Assembly (NCBI GenBank): GCA_902796865.1 | Contig: CADBQZ010000112.1 | Span: 1-8,037, forward strand | Source: an uncultured Ruminococcus sp. | GTDB lineage: Bacteria; Bacillota; Clostridia; Oscillospirales; Ruminococcaceae | DNA: 8,037 bases | Direction of reading: 5' to 3' | Part shown: one piece after another, positions 5,255-8,037 of the stretch | Layout of the letters: each line of letters starts with the position of its first letter | Position numbering within the stretch: position 1 is the first letter of the stretch | Translations under genes and position numbers: made by a program | Notes under the pieces: model-generated | The model's input: only the letters and a program-made list of their open reading frames with translations | Databases searched by the model: none | What the model was told of the DNA's origin: nothing

Positions 5255-7213
5255 TTGCAAAAAAAGTTTCCGCTGGGACTTGCATTTATAATCGGTCTGA
5301 TGATAACGTCATGTATTTTTTCGGCAGTGCTTTTAAAAAGCTACAGTACAGAAAAATTTCTTATAGCACTTGTTCCGGCGATAATTTTTTCGGCAGTTCT
5401 TATTACCGAGATAATAATCAAATACAACAGCTCGATAAAGCATATCGCACAGCTTAATGAATCGGTCAACACAGCTTCAAACCAGGTACTTTACTACTCG
5501 GAATATCCGATAGCCCTTCTCGATTCAGAACATGAGCTCCTTTGGTGCAATAAAGAATTTGATCTTCAGATAATGGAAGAATCGGAAGCTTTCGGTTCTG
5601 ATATCGGAAAGATGCTGGGCATAGATATGAAAAAGCTTTTCATCGAAGGGGTCGCAAAGGTCAAATATAAAGACAGGATATATAAAGTTACCTGCATACC
5701 GGTCGTCGGACGTGAAAGAGATATGATATATTTAAGCTTTACAGATGTGACAGAGTTTGCCGATCTTTTAAGCAAATATAAGCGTACACGTCCAACAGTC
5801 GTACTTATCAACATAGATAATTATGAGGATGTACTGCAAAACTTCAAGGAAAGTGAGAAGGCACAGGTATCTGCCGCTATACAGACATTGCTTGAAGAAT
5901 TCATGTCAAATACCACCGGTGTATTAAGAAAGCTTTCAAATGATAAATTTATAGCATTTATTGAAGAACAGCATTTGAGTGAAATGATGAATTCAAAATT
6001 CAATATACTCGATAAGGCACGAAATATATCTGTCGGTGAAAAAGATAATATCATAACCTTTTCAATAGGTGTAGGACGTGGCGGAGAAACGCTCGAAGAA
6101 AACGAAACATTTGCAAGGCAAGCGCTTGATATGTGCCTGGGACGAGGCGGAGATCAGGCAGCAGTAAAAACAGACAACAGCAGCGGATTCAGATTTTTCG
6201 GCGGTATCTCAAAAGGTGTTGAGAAAAAATCAAAAGGAAAATCCCGAATCATATCAAATGCGCTCCAGGAGATCATCAATGCCGGAAGCAATGTTTATAT
6301 CATGGGGCATAAATATGCCGACTTTGATGCTGTCGGAGCCGGAACGGGTCTTGCTGCTGCTATAAGACAGCTCGGTAAGCAGGCATATTACGTTGTTGAT
6401 TTTGAAAGAAACCTTTCGGGTATGCTGATAGATGAGATAATGAAAGAATATCCGGATATCATTATATCTCCCGAAGATGCTGAACTTGATTTTGACAGTT
6501 CCAGTATACTTATAATAGTTGATACTCACAATGAGGATCGTGTTGAAAGCCATAAGCTATATGAAATGGCTAATCAGAAAGTCGTTATAGACCACCACAG
6601 AAAATCTGTCAATTTCATAAATGACACAGTCATATTCCACCATGAACCGTTTGCTTCATCAGCATCGGAAATGGTCACAGAAATAATCCAATATTTCAAA
6701 AACATAAAACCTATACCGCAGATATTTGCGGAAGCTCTTCTTGCAGGCATAATGCTTGATACAAAAGATTTTGTTATGCGTACCGGTGTAAGAACATTTG
6801 AAGCGGCAGCATACCTCAGAAAGAACGGCGCAGATACAGTAAAGGTGAAAAATCTTTTTACAAGCTCGATAGATTCATACAAAAAGAAATCATCACTTAT
6901 ATCTTCTGCCGAAATCATAAACAGATGTGCTATAGCTTCCGCTCCTAAGGAAGACGGAGACATACGCATAATCGCACCACAGGCAGCAGATGAGCTTTTG
7001 GGCATAAAAGATGTCGATGCTTCATTTGTGATATATAAAACGGGTGGTATCGTAAACATTTCCGCAAGATCGCTCGGACTTATGAATGTCCAGATGATAA
7101 TGGAAAAGCTAGGTGGCGGCGGTCATCAGACTATGGCTGCGGCACAGCTTGAAGATATTTCAGAGGAAGACGCTAAAAAGGTTCTTATAGAAGCTATAAA
7201 CAGCGATAATTGA
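5255..7213 (+). CDS. gdpP: Membrane c-di-AMP phosphodiesterase GdpP (DHH/DHHA1 family)
   Basis: Hydrolyses cyclic di-AMP to pApA, lowering the second messenger that controls potassium transport, osmolyte uptake and cell-wall stress. From the TTG at 5255 it is 652 residues, close to the B. subtilis protein. Two membrane helices (about 7-28 and 35-55) anchor it. A PAS-like sensor region follows (about 75-165), then a degenerate GGDEF domain (about 180-300) in which the signature is reduced to LSNDKF (227-232), as is normal for this family. The DHH domain has HKYADFDAVG (352-361), VDTH (422-425), DHHRK (446-450) and LDTKDF (501-506), supplying the expected metal-binding Asp and His residues. The DHHA1 end has GGGGHQTMAAAQ (620-631). 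It follows rnj by 61 nt and precedes rplI by 27 nt. Nothing suggests loss of function. Confidence 0.97.
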   Translation: MQKKFPLGLAFIIGLMITSCIFSAVLLKSYSTEKFLIALVPAIIFSAVLITEIIIKYNSSIKHIAQLNESVNTASNQVLYYSEYPIALLDSEHELLWCNKEFDLQIMEESEAFGSDIGKMLGIDMKKLFIEGVAKVKYKDRIYKVTCIPVVGRERDMIYLSFTDVTEFADLLSKYKRTRPTVVLINIDNYEDVLQNFKESEKAQVSAAIQTLLEEFMSNTTGVLRKLSNDKFIAFIEEQHLSEMMNSKFNILDKARNISVGEKDNIITFSIGVGRGGETLEENETFARQALDMCLGRGGDQAAVKTDNSSGFRFFGGISKGVEKKSKGKSRIISNALQEIINAGSNVYIMGHKYADFDAVGAGTGLAAAIRQLGKQAYYVVDFERNLSGMLIDEIMKEYPDIIISPEDAELDFDSSSILIIVDTHNEDRVESHKLYEMANQKVVIDHHRKSVNFINDTVIFHHEPFASSASEMVTEIIQYFKNIKPIPQIFAEALLAGIMLDTKDFVMRTGVRTFEAAAYLRKNGADTVKVKNLFTSSIDSYKKKSSLISSAEIINRCAIASAPKEDGDIRIIAPQAADELLGIKDVDASFVIYKTGGIVNISARSLGLMNVQMIMEKLGGGGHQTMAAAQLEDISEEDAKKVLIEAINSDN

Positions 7214-7224
7214 TAATATGATAA

Positions 7225-7231
7225 AGAAAGG
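7225..7231 (+). promoter_or_regulatory. Ribosome binding site fixing the rplI start
   Basis: AGAAAGG... spans 7226-7231 within an AAG-rich stretch and lies 9 nt before the ATG at 7241. The first in-frame ATG (7232) directly abuts it and is too close to be used. The protein family also begins at the second Met. Confidence 0.75.
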
Positions 7232-7240
7232 ATGAAAATA

Positions 7241-7687
7241 ATGAAAGTTATATTTTTACAGGATGTTAAAGGTTCAGGAAAAAAAGGAGAGATCAAAAAT
7301 GTTTCAGACGGATATGCAAGAAATTTCCTTATAGGAAAAGGTCTTGCTGCTGAAGCAACTCCGAAAAATATGAATCTGCTTGAAGGACACAACGCATCTG
7401 TACAGCATAAGAAAGATGTTGAAAAACAAGCAGCTGAAGAAACTGCAAAGGCTATCGACGGAAAGACCGTTAAAGCGGCTGCAAAGGCAGGAAATGGCGG
7501 AAGACTTTTCGGTTCTATAACTGCCGGAAACATAGCTGAACTTATTGAAAAGCAGTACGGCAAAAAAATAGATAAGAAAAAGATAAACCTCAAAACCGAT
7601 ATAAAGAACTTCGGTAGCTATGAGGCTGAAATAAAACTCTATCAGGGTGTTACAGCCAAAGTCACTGTTGATGTTCAAGAGGGGTAA
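7241..7687 (+). CDS. rplI: 50S ribosomal protein L9 (bL9)
   Basis: bL9 binds 23S rRNA at the base of the L1 stalk and helps limit frameshifting. The 148-residue product is the standard length. The N-terminal signature is complete: Gly13, Gly16, then [10 protein letters not shown] (21-30), KGLA (33-36) and Thr41. One variation is Gly32 where most homologues have proline (usually LIPKG). A long lysine/alanine-rich linker helix (about 45-75) joins the C-terminal RNA-binding domain, which has GRLFGSIT (88-95). The start at 7241 rather than 7232 is chosen from ribosome binding site spacing and family alignment. The gene sits between gdpP and dnaB, a common Firmicutes order, and its stop is 6 nt before the dnaB start. 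Confidence 0.97.
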   Translation: MKVIFLQDVKGSGKKGEIKNVSDGYARNFLIGKGLAAEATPKNMNLLEGHNASVQHKKDVEKQAAEETAKAIDGKTVKAAAKAGNGGRLFGSITAGNIAELIEKQYGKKIDKKKINLKTDIKNFGSYEAEIKLYQGVTAKVTVDVQEG

Positions 7688-7693
7688 ATAAGT

Positions 7694-8037
7694 ATGGCAT
7701 ATGAGGAGTTTTCCGATAACGAACTGCCATACAGCTTAGAGGCGGAGCAGACAATACTCGGTGCGATACTTATAGATCAGTCAGTGATATCGGCGGTGCT
7801 TGAAAAAATAAAACCGGAGTGTTTTTTTACTGAACAGCACAAAATGCTTTTCAATATAATGCTCAGAATGTTCACATCCGGTATGAGAGCTGATGCTATA
7901 ACCGTTTTGAATGAAGCACTTTCACAAAAGGTATTTGAAACGGCTGATGAGGGAAGAAATTACATAGGCTCACTTATAAATATGGTGCCTTCGGTAGATA
8001 ATATAGACAGCTATTGTCAGATAGTCGCCGAAAAGTA
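7694..8037 (+). CDS. dnaB: Replicative DNA helicase DnaB, N-terminal part (cut by window end)
   Basis: The hexameric 5'-3' helicase of the replication fork. Only the first 114 codons are in the window. They contain the N-terminal collar domain with the hallmark LPYSLEAEQTILGAIL (11-26), then FFTEQHKMLF (45-54), and a stretch ending near NMVPSVDNIDSYCQIV. The linker and RecA-like ATPase domain lie beyond the edge. AGAGGGG (7678-7684), inside the end of rplI, serves as ribosome binding site 9 nt before the ATG, so translation of the two genes is probably linked. The B. subtilis counterpart is called dnaC. The open end is a window boundary, not a truncation in the gene. Confidence 0.96.
   Translation, partial: MAYEEFSDNELPYSLEAEQTILGAILIDQSVISAVLEKIKPECFFTEQHKMLFNIMLRMFTSGMRADAITVLNEALSQKVFETADEGRNYIGSLINMVPSVDNIDSYCQIVAEK

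Noticed and set aside
5780..6150. Active diguanylate cyclase in the gdpP product
   Set aside because: The GGDEF signature is reduced to LSNDKF; degenerate GGDEF domains are normal in GdpP.

Overview
The window looks like chromosomal DNA from a low-to-mid GC Clostridia bacterium, probably Ruminococcus/Oscillospiraceae-like. This is inferred from the gene order rnj–gdpP–rplI–dnaB, a YclM-class aspartokinase, frequent ATA and AGA codons, strong Shine-Dalgarno sequences and TTG starts. No tRNA, rRNA, CRISPR array, insertion sequence or phage gene was seen. The taxonomic placement is an inference; the gene identities below are mostly firm.

Layout. Positions 1-88 are a perfect 88-bp palindrome. 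Its core is an intrinsic terminator, and its outer arms carry the last codons of the aspartokinase gene in both orientations. On the minus strand, 62-1390 is a complete aspartate kinase with a clear promoter at 1432-1460. After a 273-bp divergent spacer, 1664-2791 on the plus strand encodes a 375-residue protein built like an alpha-D-phosphohexomutase (GlmM/PMM type) in which all four signature motifs are degenerate. It is probably a catalytically dead relative. Next comes a 584-bp gap (2792-3375) without a convincing gene. It holds a near-consensus promoter, then almost at once a strong terminator hairpin with a competing antiterminator fold, and then about 450 nt rich in inverted repeats. 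From 3376 a four-gene plus-strand cluster runs off the right edge: RNase J (rnj), the membrane c-di-AMP phosphodiesterase gdpP, ribosomal protein bL9 (rplI), and the first 114 codons of the replicative helicase dnaB.

How the genes work together. The plus-strand cluster is a housekeeping operon found in many Firmicutes, joining RNA decay, c-di-AMP turnover, translation and replication. No intrinsic terminator is visible between 3376 and 8037, so read-through across the cluster is likely. Both rnj and gdpP appear to start at TTG codons, each chosen because a good ribosome binding site sits the right distance upstream. The aspartokinase is a separate single-gene unit for lysine/threonine/methionine precursor synthesis.

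The most interesting points are the degenerate phosphohexomutase, the apparent transcription-attenuation leader plus long structured region ahead of rnj, and the perfect palindrome at the window edge. The palindrome could be a real inverted duplication but is at least as likely to be an assembly fold-back.
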